Shown here: piece by piece, positions 23,912 through 36,609 of the stretch
How the letters are laid out: each line of letters starts with the position of its first letter
Numbering within the stretch: position 1 is the first letter of the stretch
DNA from: Cordia subcordata
Taxonomy: Eukaryota; Streptophyta; Magnoliopsida; Boraginales; Cordiaceae
Direction of reading: 5' to 3'
NCBI GenBank assembly: GCA_028554755.1
Contig: JAPTOF010000001.1
Span: 694,501-758,500 of the forward strand
DNA length: 64,000 nucleotides
Translations under genes and position numbers: made by a program
The notes under the pieces: model-generated
The model's input: the letters and a program-made list of their open reading frames with translations, nothing else
Databases searched by the model: none
Told to the model about the DNA's origin: nothing

Positions 23912-26258
23912 CTAAGCAGCAGCAGTCTGCTGATGATCTGGAAACCACTCAGCTGGCCACCAGTTTGGTCTGACAGCCTCAACCTTGATATCTTCTTGAC
24001 CTTGGATGGTCAAAGAGCCTGAAGCTCTGAAGGCTTCCTCTAGGCGCAAAACACCCAGACCACGAGAACCAAGGGCCGTAGTAACAGATCCAACCTTCTT
24101 CTTTGATGCAGCATCAACAACATCTGAATTTGGAGCTACTTTCTGTTGTGCATCTGATATAGAAAAGGAATGCAGAAAATCTGAGATAAACCAAAGACAT
24201 GAATTTGTTAGAAACAGCAACACTGAAGAAAAATTTACCTTTACCGCTATCATCAAAAAACCTAAGAGGAAGCAAACGCTTTCGGATGACCCCACGGTGA
24301 TGTGTACGAGCAATTAGTTCTTGACCCACATAGCAGCCCTTGTCAAAGCTGATCGCGTTTAAGCCAGCAAGATTGAATTCCAGTGGAATTGCCTCACCTG
24401 AGGAACCATATCAGAAGTTTAAAACAAAAAATTTCGAAAGACGGGACCAGAAACCAAAAGAAACTAGAGAGAGGAACGGAGAGAAAAGGAACAAGAGGAG
24501 GGTGGAGGGGGTTAGGGAATTTGGTAGATGAGGGAAGCTAGTGCCACTGTAGAAATCACTTCACGTACATCACATCCTAGCAATAAAAGTTAACACATCT
24601 TAAACCGCTTCTAAAGGTCAAATCATACTATTAATCATTAAAATAGGCTTCACAAAATGAAAACACTAATTGGACTGGAGACACTAATTAAACAATGACC
24701 AACAAACATAAAATTTGTTAGAGCAGTAATGTATACCTTTGGGGATCTCCAGTGATCCTTCTGCTACTCCCTTCTCCAATCTCCAAAGAAGAAAATTCTC
24801 TTCGCCAGTTTCCTTGTCTGACTCAACAAGTGGTGCTGCAATACGAAGCCCATATATGTTGATCAACTCAGAAAAAATAAGATGAGAACTCCATATATTT
24901 GACACAAGTTTGAGTTGAGATAGATCTACTTTCACGGTGAAGTTGTAGAATTGAGAATTAGCTAGAAGCATGATGGGATATTAACTATATTTCCAACCCC
25001 AATGAAACTGTGGAAACAGGAAGATTCATTAGAAGGTAAGCTGCCAAAACTTACGTGTTATGTTTGACGGGAAGATGCCCCTGAAACCAAGGCGAGCTAA
25101 CCTTGGATCTTGATACCACCGCCATCCATATTTGTTACTTCGTGTAGATGATGCACCTGCCCGGTCAACATCACCACCCCAGCCAATACCAGCAGCTTCA
25201 GGTTCCTCTGCAGATGAGGAATTTGGGAGATTCTGACCAAACCTTTGCCAACAAGAGAAATCTTCCGCCACAGATTCAATATCAACTTTGGACCTCAAAC
25301 GGTATCTGTCACAGCACGGCAAGTAATTAGTCAATAGTATTCCAAGAAAAGAAGAGAATTAACTAAGCCAAAAAAACTACAATGGGAGTCCAAAACGAAT
25401 TTTATAGCTTAGGCAGTTCAAAATGCAATCTTTTAACATAGAGAGCACCATCAGCAAATAACAAATCCTCAAAATGCAACAGGAAATATGACAAGTATAT
25501 ATCCAGTTGAAAAACTCAGTCTTTTACCGTCCGATGTATAAGCATTTGCGGAATTTCTACCAAAATAATAAACCTGAAATTATACTATATTATTTATCGC
25601 TTCAAATTAATTTAGCAAATAGCATAAGGGAAACTGAATAGCTAGTCGCTAGAACCAAAAGAAAATCTTAAGCATGCGTTGAGCTAACAGAGGATATAAC
25701 TCCTTGCCAACAAAAATTAGTGGTGACATAAGATACAGAAATGATAGCAAAAGCAAAATGGAACACATAACACATTTTTATTTCAGAAGAGAAAAGCTTT
25801 TACCTTTTTAATGTCGCCAAGAGCTCATCCAACACAGTCCCATCAACATCAGCAAACAGCTCGAGCTCACTGGGCTCTGGCCCGGGCCCAGACCCCGTCC
25901 TATCGAGCTTCTCATCGGAACGGGGTGGCCGATAGAGAAACATATCATACAAAAACCTCCCTTGTGCTGTCAGCATCGCCGCGTAAACCGCAGGGTACGA
26001 CACGACCGGAGCGTTCGGCGTGGCCACGGGAGTAGCATTATCCGCAGTTGGAGGTTCATCGAGCCGCTTCACATCGTTGGTCACTAATCCTTGAAGGAAT
26101 TTGACTGTATCCGGGCCGCTGAACCTGATCACGGACCGGGCTCTTAATGAACAGGCCATCGGGCCAGCATTTTCGAGAGCGGAGAACAGGTGTTTGGTGA
26201 AGTAAGTATGAGGTGCGGGCTTCAGGAAGCGAATGGTGGTGGATTTGAAGCGGTGCAT
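23912..26258 (-). CDS. IBA57: IBA57-type mitochondrial Fe-S assembly protein (folate-binding, GcvT-like)
   Basis: Five exons: 25804-26258, 25055-25305, 24737-24835, 24239-24397, 23912-24153, giving 401 residues. Phases of all joins agree. The family hallmark KGCYVGQE is present at about residues 288-295 and the domain is the GcvT/YgfZ folate-binding fold. IBA57 helps mature mitochondrial [4Fe-4S] proteins with ISCA partners and tetrahydrofolate. The N-terminus ([17 protein letters not shown]) is basic and hydroxylated, fitting a mitochondrial targeting peptide. The protein ends in a Trp-rich tail with [12 protein letters not shown]. Exon 1 is GC-rich compared with the AT-rich introns. It lies tail to tail with the LRR kinase at 22903. 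A CACGTG G-box sits at 26379-26384, about 120 bp upstream of the ATG. The Arabidopsis counterpart is At4g12130. Confidence 0.93.
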
Positions 26259-26378
26259 TTCCTGGGTGGTGGTGAGTAGTGGTGGTTGATGGTGGCGGTT
26301 ATGGATGTTATAACGCTGGCAGAAGAGGTTAATTGGGTTTATGCCACGTCGGGGTTTAGTGGCGTCCTACAGTCGCGC

Positions 26379-26384
26379 CACGTG
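26379..26384 (-). promoter_or_regulatory. G-box in IBA57 upstream region
   Basis: CACGTG palindrome in the context GCGCCACGTGCTG, about 120 bp upstream of the IBA57 ATG. A CCACGTCGG motif is also seen near 26344-26352. Confidence 0.4.
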
Positions 26385-26546
26385 CTGAAGCGTTTGATTG
26401 ATACATGTTTGACGAAATGTTTCAATGGCAGTATGAGGTCGGTTGTCTTAGAATGAGTTTGTTATATTCGGAGCATCGTCTTCTGTTTTTGCTTATAATA
26501 TAGATTTTGAGATTTTGTCCGAAGGTACCAGATTTTGACCACGATC

Positions 26547-26549
<3 letters not shown>

Positions 26550-26598
<49 letters not shown>
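26550..26598. repeat. (ATT)n microsatellite
   Basis: About 16 uninterrupted ATT units. Confidence 0.95.
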
Positions 26599-27370
26599 TT
26601 ATGCAGTTGTTAAATTTCTTATAAAGACCACATACGAGCATTTAATGCATATAACTATGTATACATTGCTTTCTCATTTTCTTTTATTACATTCCATCTT
26701 CACAATTTTCCTTTTTTAATACTCCTTTGCTTTATCATTATTTTTTTTTCTTTGAACAAAATTTCTTGAAAATGGATCATGAACAACGTAGTATTAGCCA
26801 ATTGAACTCCAATTCACATGATTGGTGTTTGACTGTTTGAGTTTCACAATCGTAGGAGGTTTTAAATTTTAAATCAAATAATTAAATTATAAGTTTAGAT
26901 ATGGTGCTAATTGATTCAAATGTCCTTTCTCACGATAGGACTTCTATTTTCCATATATAAAATTGAGTATTATTGAGTTTTTAAAATTCTACTTATTTAT
27001 TTTATTTATTTATAGGTTGATCAAATATTGGCTTCTGTTTGGAGAATATTTATTAATAGATATCGTCCAATATTAAAAGGAGGTGATATTTATTTTTTGA
27101 AGAATTTCTCGATCTAAACTGCTAAAGAATTGCACTGAGTAGTTGATAACGATATCATTTTTTTGGAAAATAATATCTATCTCCAATAATTTGCTTGTCA
27201 ACTGAAATTCGACTTAAAACACAAATTCATACCTATGATCATCATATCTTTTACTTTGCTTCAAAACTGCCATCCTTATCTAATATTCCTCCTAATTTCC
27301 TTCAATAGACGAGAAACTTTTAAATTGCACTTTTTTTTTTAAATTTAGAAATACAATTAATGAATAGGTT

Positions 27371-27372
<2 letters not shown>

Positions 27373-27406
<34 letters not shown>
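27373..27406. repeat. (TA)n microsatellite
   Basis: About 17 TA units. Confidence 0.95.
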
Positions 27407-27410
<4 letters not shown>

Positions 27411-27819
27411 CTTAAGGAGTTCAAATAAGGGTATCATATCAGCACTCATCTATTTGCCAAGTTATCATAAATTTTATTTTTAATATTATTACATTATTAT
27501 AAATCTATATATTATAGTGTTTACTTACATTTATGTACCACTTCCTAACCTCCTCATTGCAATGGAATTACAAAATATTTAATTATATTCATACACAACC
27601 TGTATATTTCTTTTTAAGAGTTTAAAGTAATAAAGTCTAAAAAAACTCATTAATTAATTAATTTATGCATTATATCCTAATTAAAAATAAAAATAAGAAT
27701 AAAAAAGTACTAGAATTAATTTTTATAGATATTTAGAAATAATAAAAAAATACACAAAAATCTAAAAATAAAAAAAAAATCACATCTATAAATATTTAAA
27801 ACTAAGAAACACAAGGAGC

Positions 27820-27868
27820 CTAAATAAGCCCATAAGCCCGTGCAAAGCACGAGTATGAAAGCACTAGT
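27820..27868 (+). mobile_element. Helitron 3' terminus
   Basis: Hairpin CCGTGCAAAGCACGAG (stem CGTGC/GCACG at 27839-27851, three-base loop), then 12 bases, then CTAG (27864-27867) followed by T. This is the classic plant Helitron end (hairpin, CTRR, insertion before T). The 5' TC end was not located, so element length is unknown. Confidence 0.55.
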
Positions 27869-28057
27869 ATATATATGTATAAAATTAGACCTCAAAAAAA
27901 TGTCAAAGTTTTAGCAACTACCACATAAGCTCTTTACTAAGTGACACATCACCCCATTCTTTTATTTATGAGGCATAAAAACATTAAAACAAAAGAGCAT
28001 AAAAAGCCTTAATCATAATTAATACTTCTAATAAAACTTTGTTGCACGTGAAGAACC

Positions 28058-28137
28058 TAAAAGTCTATTATGTCATACGTTTTATCATAGAGTGAAAACT
28101 CAAAAGTCTACTATGCCATATGTTTTATAATAGAGCC
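28058..28137. repeat. diverged 43-bp direct repeat
   Basis: AAAAGTCTATTATGTCATACG and AAAAGTCTACTATGCCATATG each lead into a TTTTATnATAGAG end. The two copies are separated by a short spacer. Confidence 0.6.
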
Positions 28138-30650
28138 CTGAACGAGTAGTTTCGCAAAAAGAGTCCCTACGTGTGACCACAGGGGTGATGATGGAGAGAT
28201 ATCTAAAAATGAGTTTTTTTTTTTTCTAGTTTTTAGCTAACGTTACTACTAATTTTTCAGAAGTTCCATTTTGCTACTTTTGTACTTTTTGTTTTCTAAT
28301 TATCAAATGTGAATGGAATCACATTATACTCATTTGACATTTTTGTGACCCGCTTTGAGTCTGTACTTACTTAGAAATCCAATTAGATTGTCGGATAGAC
28401 CAAGAGAAGACATAAAGCCAAAACAAGATGAACAAATTATTTACAAGTATAATTTTATATATGAAGGTGTATCTACAAAGTGTACATGAGTGGTTTATAT
28501 AGGCAAATATTTACTTGGGCATAAATCATAAATTTTAATATAATACAAAATTTTGAGTTGCTTCACCTTATACCAATTAGTTTTAGAACAGAACTGTATT
28601 TTTTTGTAACATTAATGACCCCTTTGGTTATCATGTAATTCGAGTAGTTTTTGGCTGTTCACCCAATATTTGCATGTTGGAATATGTGTTCTCAATAATT
28701 CCAAGTTCACGGCATAGAAAGCTTTCAACGAAGAATGATGAACCGCCAATAAAGTCGAGCAAGATAATTTTTATGTTGAGCACATTCGTCTCAAAAATTT
28801 GCAACTACGTTCCATAGACGTAATAAATGTTGTTGGTATTTTGCACTAATTTCCAAGGACATAGATGTTGAATGCAACTTTATTATGTTGATCCTTTCCA
28901 TTGGCTTCTATTTGTGATAATTAAGTGATAATCGTGAAGCAGAATTTATGTCTATTGTACCATAATTACTTTAAACTTTTTGAAATAATTGACCTTCCAA
29001 TTTAGTTTCTTGCAAGAATGCAAGTTGTGTTGTCAAATCAGTCATTAGTTTTATTCCCTTCTACATTGAAATCAGAAAACTTACCAAGCCTAATTTTACT
29101 TCTTGATGGCTTTTATGATTTTGTAAGTCACTCGTTTTCTTTTCCAGTTTGTATAATCTGATGGCTAAATGTAACTAAAAACATGACTTTGATACAACAT
29201 ATACATGTAACCAAAACTAAGAGCACATGTATTTGCTTGGCCAAAACTAGCTAAATCAATTATGTACATGCAACTATAAGCATTGACAATTCCAAGAATA
29301 AACAATTATTCATTTAATATGATGGTTGAGCATATCTAGATGATTAGTCCTAGATAATCAGTCCTATTAATTCAATAAGGCAATTTTTGAAATCTTCATA
29401 AAGAGCTTGGTCTTCAAGATCATCAAATAGGAGAATTGCTCATCTTACTATAATATTGTAAAATCTCTCTATTGAAACTATTTCAATCATTAAATTAATA
29501 ATAAAATTTTAATAACTATGTTTTTTTTCTTCAAATTAAAAAATAATATTAACAGATTGACCCGTACAAAACTCAAACTCTGAGATAACTAGTTTATACG
29601 TAAAAGAGAACTGAAAGCAGCAGAAAACGCGCAGCTGTTCGTCACATGCCTACTTGGGAGATGGAACGACGCTGTCGATACACATGCAAACCCAAACGAT
29701 CCAAATGACGTTGTGCATATCAGCAGCAAAACCAAACGATGTTGTGCAAAGGCCAGGTGTGCCACTGCTTTCTCTTGTTTTGCCAGCACATGCTTTCCTA
29801 GGTCCTGCTTTACAACTCCTCTTTTGTGAGCTCCAGCTTCGCGATTTTGTTGTTCTATAAATAAATGGCACCCAGAAAACAAAGAAAACGGGGAAAGGTT
29901 GTATCCCAGGATTTTGAAGGTTCGAGTTTTTAATTGTCATTATGTTATTAATGCTTTATTTTTGGAGGTTTTTGGTTAATTCCTTCTGTTTATCGATGTT
30001 TTATTACAAAATTAGGCGTTCAATTAGTTAATTAGGAATTTCGGATTTGTTTCTTGTAAATGAATGGGTTTTTGAAACTCAATTCCTCGTCCAAGATTGT
30101 AAAGCAACTGATGGCTCTTCAAATAGAGAAAAAAAATTATTTAGTCCGACACTTTCTGTCATAAATCAAATGCCTTTGTTGCGTCTGTTGTCAAAATCTC
30201 GTGCATGGTTGTTTAATGCAATAGATACCATTGACAAATAGCAGCAATTTAAAGATTATCATGAGTTAATGAATCACCATTCTGGAGTTCTAAGCTTTTA
30301 AGACTTTCTTCTCTTCAAAAATATTTAATGAACAGAGGAAAATAGAAAAAAATAAAAAATAAAAAATAAAAATAAAAATAGGATAAGAGAGTTTCTAGTA
30401 TGGGCAAAATTAAAGTAACAGCTACAGTGGTAAACGTGAGGATAAGAATAACAGAAGAGTTGGTAATGGTAAAGCTCACTCAAAATGTTACCAGGAAATC
30501 ATGCTTTCACCATTATGCAGAGGAATAAAACAAGAAAGTACCAAATATAAATTTTAAGAGAAAAGGTCTTATACATAAAACATGAAAGTACCAGACATCG
30601 GAAGTTCCGAGAATAAACAAGTTGAATTCTAAGAACATAAAAAAAAAAAA

Positions 30651-31681
30651 GAAGTGAATTGCTCAACTCCTCCCTGTGGTTTGACGTATTCACAACTTTT
30701 CCCTGTGATTACTGGTTTGACTAATAGCCACTCCCTGTGATTTTAATGAGGGTGTACATAGATCCTTTCCATTAATTTTTCCGTCCAAATAACGTGTTTT
30801 GACATGCATACACGACTTGTGCGATTTTGCTTTGTTTTTTCATACTAAATATATTAAATAAGCTTTTTTACTTTTAATTGTTTAAAAAATAAAAAATAAC
30901 AATTAAATTTAAAAAAAAAAGAAAAAGAAAAAGAAAAACATCCACCATCCCTCATCCCCTCCACCACCCTTGCCACCCCACCCCCACCCCCAGCCAACCC
31001 CTACCACCCTTGCCAACCCACTCCCAGCCCCAGCCAGCCCCCACCCCCGTCAACCCCCACCCCACTTCCCCCGCCCCCACCATAGGGGGCATTTTTGCAA
31101 TTTACCCTAAAAAGAAAACAAAATTAACAATATAGGGGTTGGGGTTGGGGTTGGTGGGGGGGGGGTGAGGGCAACGACAGAGGGGAGGGGGCCTGCAAGC
31201 AACGCGAGAAGGGGGCGGCGGGGGAGGGCTGAGGAGGCGGGAAAGGGCTCGGGGCAGCGGGGTGTTACGAAGGGGGTGGAGGGGGGCAGCAGTGGAGGGT
31301 GGGGTGGGGGGGCTCGGGGCAACCGGGGATGGAGGAGGGGCAACGGGGAAGGGGAGGGGGTTAGGGAGGAAGGGTTGGGGATGACTATTTTTAATGTTTT
31401 TTAAAGTTTATTTCTTAATTTTTATTTTTAAAATAAAATGAGAGTAAAATAGATTTTTTTTATTGTATTAGACAAGGGCAAAAATGATATTTTACTAAAA
31501 TTCGTTAAAAACTAACAAAGAATTACTTTTAGTGTCAGATGACTATCACTAAACTATAAGAGGTCAACTTTGTGTCGTCAAGACTATCATAAACTATAAG
31601 AGTCAAGAATTAATTTCTAAAATACAAGAGAAAGTTATGAATATTAATCAAATCACATGGGAGAATTGAGCAATTTAGCCT
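30651..31681. mobile_element. MULE-like nonautonomous element with skewed C-rich/G-rich arms
   Basis: The left end (30656-30684, AATTGCTCAACTCCTCCCTG and onward) matches the reverse complement of the right end (about 31647-31676, AATTGCTCAATTCTCCCATG). The TIR is about 30 bp, A-runs flank both ends, and there is no transposase. The interior holds a C-rich tract (30941-31085) and a G-rich tract (31134-31381) flanked by AT DNA. These form a long imperfect inverted repeat with many possible G-quadruplex runs (GGGGTTGGGGTTGGGG). Confidence 0.5.
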
Positions 31682-31689
31682 AAAAAAAA

Positions 31690-32740
31690 TTGCTCTCCTC
31701 TCTCTTTGAGACAACTTTCCTGTACGCTTCTCCTTGGGCTTTCCTTTGGGTTGTTCTGTGTTTGGGCCGACGTGATATTTTTTTGGGCTCGATGTCGCCG
31801 TGGTTCCTTTTCTCCCTTTCTTTTTCATCTGTTCCCTCTCTTATGCTCTGTGTTTCTTTGTTCTTGTTGCGTTTCTTCATTTGTGACCTATGTGTTGAAA
31901 TCTCAGTTCTCGAACCCATTATTCGTGATCTGAGCTATGTGTTTGTGATGTTCATTGTCAATGTTTATGATAAGTCTTGGTTATGATGACAGTGAGAAAT
32001 ACTAGATGATGTGCTTTGTTTTCTTTAGATCTGCACTGTTCGTCCTCTGACTAACATTGCCACAAGATGCTGGAAGACCAACTTGCTTGATGCTCCAGAT
32101 TCCTGTCTTTTCTTTATTATAGAGATGATAAGATGATCCTAGTCATCATTTATCCAAGCCTTGGACCTAGAGAATTCTTTTAAAATATTGAGACCATCTG
32201 AGTATAGATATTCTTTGGGCCAGTTTTTGTCCGAGCTGGTGAGTCCTGAAAAACTCATTTGTCAAGTAGTTTCGTGTTTGTCCCTCAGTGGTCAGTGCTT
32301 TAATTCGCTGCTGACCTTTTTGAATCTTGAGAAGCATTGCGGTGTGGTTGATTTCTTGGCGTCTACGGTGAGGTGTATGAGCGATGGCGAGGTGTGGAGC
32401 CTCTTGTTGTTAATGGGTACCTGTGATTTTTGCTTTGCAAATGTATCGGAAGGCACTAGAGGTGCCATCGGTAGTGTCTTTATGAATAGAGTTACGTTTT
32501 TGTTTGTTTCTGGACCTGGTAGTTTTAGGCTTGCGTGTTAGCTTGGGGTTTGGGCTTCTGACCATTGTCCATGTCTTGGTTTATTTTCCCTAATTCAGCT
32601 TTGGTTAGTTGGCCCGCTACTCTTTTTTGCTTTTGGCGTCCTCCTGGTCCAAGTCAAACGTCCAGTCTCCTTTGACTTGGACCTTCCGTAGTTATTGCTT
32701 CTTGTATAAATAAAATTTCTATTTGGAACCAAAAAAAGAA
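31690..32740 (+). mobile_element. retroposon-like unit, possibly LINE-derived
   Basis: About 1 kb of higher-GC sequence with a 5'-UTR-like T/C-rich start, no long ORF, a 13-bp perfect inverted repeat near the 3' end (GGTCCAAGTCAAA at 32646-32658 and TTTGACTTGGACC at 32671-32683), and a terminal TAAATAAAATTTCTATTTGG leading to an A-run. This resembles a retroposed transcript or the ends of a deleted LINE. No target-site duplication was found, so the call is tentative. Confidence 0.3.
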
Positions 32741-33473
32741 ATAGTAGAAAGCGTGTATATATATTATGTATACATAGAAAAAGAGAAAACATTTTCTCAC
32801 CAACCTGTAAATATATGTATGAAATAAAATTAGTCAATGTTAACTATATCGTGCACCATATTAGCACCATACACCCAATCTTGCGTGATATATATGTGCC
32901 CAACAAAACTTAAAAAAAAGGAAAAAAAAAAGCACCATCTCGCTCGCCATTGTCACCACCCAAACACCTTCAATTACATAGTTAGAGACTATCTTAAGTT
33001 ACATAGTTATAGACTATCACTATCACCAACCTTGAACTAGTAGAGAAAAGAAAAGAGATAGAAGGCAAGGAAAAAAAGAGAACAAAGAAGAGCCATTTTT
33101 GTATGTTCACAACCAAATATATGTTCACAGATCATACAGCCTATAAACTATAGATTCACGATTCTTTCAAAATATGTTCACAACTATCTTTAAGTATGTT
33201 CATGACTTGGAATCTCAATTATTTTTGTTTTGCTATTCGTTTTCTTCTTTCATCATCTCTACCAATTTACTTTTTTAGTCTGTTAGAGAGAGAGAGAGAG
33301 ACAGAGGAGAGCTTATATATTCTTTTCTGAGCAAGATTAAGTAGTTGAACAGGAGAGTTCGACATCCAATAATCTATTGGCAAAATTAACAAACAACAAG
33401 ATTTAGTTACAGAATTAGCAGAACAATTTGCAGAATCTTGTAATTGAACTGACATCCAACTCCAACACCACAT

Positions 33474-33767
33474 GTGAGAACTCCAATGGAGAAGTTGGAA
33501 CTTTCGGCGTTGAATAAGATGTGCCCTATCTTGATATCCATGCATGCACTTGTTTTTTGCTTCAATCGTGCCGGTCTAATTAAAATCGTACAAGAATCTC
33601 TGCCCACCCTCATCGTTTTCCGCTTTCCCATTTTCCTTCATATATACTTCATGCTCGGCTATTATTCGACGGCAGTTAACGTTAGTCATTTGCCGCCTGC
33701 GCTGCTATCATTCTGTCTCCTGATCTTTGTTTCTCTCCGTCTCACGAGCCCTAATCAACTTGCATAA
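33474..33767 (+). CDS. unrecognised small membrane-like ORF
   Basis: A 97-codon open frame with three hydrophobic stretches (ISMHALVFCF, FRFPIFLHIYFMLGYY, LLSFCLLIFVSL). It matches no family I know. It lies in a gene-poor region with no visible splice partner or promoter, so it may be chance or a gene fragment. Confidence 0.15.
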   Translation: MRTPMEKLELSALNKMCPILISMHALVFCFNRAGLIKIVQESLPTLIVFRFPIFLHIYFMLGYYSTAVNVSHLPPALLSFCLLIFVSLRLTSPNQLA

Positions 33768-34413
33768 TCCAGCTTCATTAACACTCAATTCTCTCATAAT
33801 ATTGTCAACGAAATTGCAATCATTAATTAATTTATTTGTTAATAATTATGTAATGGTAACAAATTAAGGTTTAAATAAATTACTTTTTTTTAATAAATAT
33901 TTTCATCACTTTATTACCGTTGAAATAAATAATAAATGATTTAGGTCTCCTTCATAATTACATCATCAAATATTAGACGATAAGCTAGAGCATATCTTTT
34001 TCCATGGTACGTACGGTATTAATTTCGGATTCTCAAAAATTTGTACTTGGCACTGGATATGTTATCTTCTTCTTTTCTCTTCTTTTCTTTTGGTTGGGAT
34101 ATATATGTAGTTTATTTCGGTGTATTTCTAAGTGAACTTCTGGGATTAGTACTTTCAACGATTAAATATGACTAAATATGAAAAAAAAAAAAAAAAGCTG
34201 ACGGCAGAGAAGAAAAGATAGAACTGGAGGTCATTTTCACTCGTCATGCAGCTATAATTGTAAGTACGACCAGCAATATAACCTATCACCAGCAATATAA
34301 CTTATGTACTACCAAGCTTATCTGCAACTTAAAAACACAAGTTGCTTGTTCATTTTAATTTTAATTTATGGACGGCAATCTCGTCACCTCTTATAATCTA
34401 GCGACAGGTGAAT

Positions 34414-34473
34414 TGTTTATCGAATATGCGGCCATTTGATTTATGTTTATCGAATATGCGGCCATTTGATTTA
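34414..34473. repeat. 30-bp perfect tandem duplication
   Basis: Two adjacent identical copies of a 30-bp unit beginning TGTTTATCGAATATGCGG, at 34414-34443 and 34444-34473. A second small repeat (CACCAGCAATATAAC) lies 130 bp upstream at about 34268-34305. Confidence 0.9.
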
Positions 34474-36609
34474 TCTATACAAAAAGCTGTGAACTACTCT
34501 TACTAAATTTTTGCAAGTACAGCTATATATAACGCTAGCACAAAGTCAACTTCCTGAATTGTTCTCCAACTTGAGCATTAGCAAGTCTGTCGAAGACACG
34601 GATTAGCACGTCAGTTTATTTGTTAATTCGATGTAATTTTCCTTGTATCAGAACTAATATTATAAAAGAAACTCTCTGAAGAGATAAAACACACGCTAAG
34701 TAACTCAACAAGATCATGTTTGCAATGTCCCATATTAGTTTGGGGAGGTGATTTTTTACTTGCTTAATTATAAGTAAGTAGTATGGGTATAATTAATAAT
34801 TTCAATTTAGTTAATTTAAGGGCTCAAATAGTTATTAGGTATACTTACAATATTAATTTTGCTCGTGAAGTTAGAAATTTTAAGTTTGGAATATGATAAA
34901 ATGGTTTTAAAGTTAATTACCAGTCGAATACGAATCTTAAAGCTTGCATAAATCACATCTAAAGACATCTCCACTGGCCTCTATAGATAGAGACAAAAAT
35001 TGTATCATTACCCTTATTAATTTCAACACTAATTACCTAAAGAAGCTCGTAAAAATCATAAAGGAATCGAGTCAAAAAGATTTTAGTGGCTACAGGGTCA
35101 TGCGTATTGGTTACGAGAGTGCTTGGGTGTGTTGAGAGGACCGGGACCTGGTGCAAGTAACGTTCCATTTTCAGGACTATCACCTGGCCGTACATGTAGA
35201 CCAGTTGATGGTAGACTTGTTCCTTAGAAATAAAAATACATGGTGACGTGGAAAACATATCGACCAATGAGAGTGGGCAGATAAGGGTTGAAGTCAACGC
35301 AATTGGCGGCTCAAACTCGTTTTCGATTTGTGAGAAATGAAATACATAATCTTACGGACGTGGTGACATAAGCTCCCATTTTCTAGACCTTCGTCTCTTC
35401 TGGGAGGATTCCTTCTACATCTTAGACCCTCAACTAGGCACGTAACATAAATTTCAACGACGTATCACCACCAATTTCTCGAAGATATTTACAAGTAAAA
35501 GTTGAAGTTGAACATAATTTATAATTTGAATTCGATTCTAATTTTTTATTTTTGATTAGTGTTGTCAATTTAATTAGTACTTAGTATAACGGACATGTTG
35601 CGAACTCAAAGTTTGTCAATTGATTGTTGGGCTTCTTTAGTTATTCCGATAGTCGAGTCCCACCAAATAAATTTCTCTTGTTTCGGAAAAAAAAAAAAAA
35701 ACATAATCACCACCAACTAACTTAGGCTTCAATTCCAAACTAATTAAATTGAGTTGAGGCAACAGTAATTAATCTTATATTTGGTTTGCATGATTATGTA
35801 AGATCTTGAATATAGGTATTCTTGATGTCCAAAATTGCTTGAATCTAGATTCTTGATGGAGTCCCAAAATCTCTATGACATGCGTGATTACTGTTTACGT
35901 AATACTAAAATGAAGATATAAGTGCTATAATGATACAAGGGAATTCAAATTGAAAATTTATTTTTAACATTTTATTAATTAGAAAGACAATTTATAACTA
36001 TTAAATTTCTCATAACGCCAAAATATTAGAGAGAATCGAAGTCTTGTCACGTCATCTGGTGTGAATATCGCAGTTAGTGCGAGGTAGCTGGAGGTAAGTT
36101 TTGGGCTTTCCAGGGGAGAATCATGCGGGGCAAAAGATGAGGAATTACATGCTCTTTACGCGGCCTAATCAATTGGGAAAAGATATGGTTTAGAATAATA
36201 CAAATCTCGTTATTTGCTTGTAAGACAAGTTGGGCACCCAGTAGACAAATCTTCATCAACTGTGAACAGAACATTGAAAAAAAAAAAAAAAAAGAAATAG
36301 AATATTCAGAAAACAGGTTGGTCAGTAACATAAAACAATGTGTGTAATCCCAATCCCCACGTTGGATTTGGGTGGGAATAATGTCAACGGTATGACATGA
36401 CTTTTTCTAGGTTCCTGTCCCGTCGGCCTCATTTAAAAAAGGCCGATCTTTACACAAATTCCCCAGAATAATCAATTTTTTTGGCATTTCAACTTTGCAC
36501 CAAAGGAAAGAACAACTTGGGAAGCAAGGAAAAAGGGGAAACATAAAAAGGAGGCCAAGACCTGAAGAAAAAAAAACGCCAACAGAAAAAGAGAAAAAGA
36601 AAACAAAGA

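Larger units (their letters stand above)
26259..36609. other. long gene-poor region rich in mobile-element remnants
   Basis: 10 kb with no supported conserved gene. Contents listed separately: (ATT)n and (TA)n microsatellites, a Helitron 3' end, a MULE-like element, a retroposon-like unit and short direct repeats. Low-complexity AT-rich DNA fills the rest. One 97-codon membrane-like ORF (33474-33767) is listed separately with low confidence. Confidence 0.6.

Noticed and set aside
31165..31404. Gly/Arg-rich open frames over the G-rich tract
   Set aside because: The frames come from simple G-rich composition inside a mobile element and are open on both strands.
35560..35701. possible SINE remnant (GTCGAGTCCCACC followed by A-run)
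   Set aside because: The box-B-like piece is short, there is no second copy in the window and no flanking duplication.
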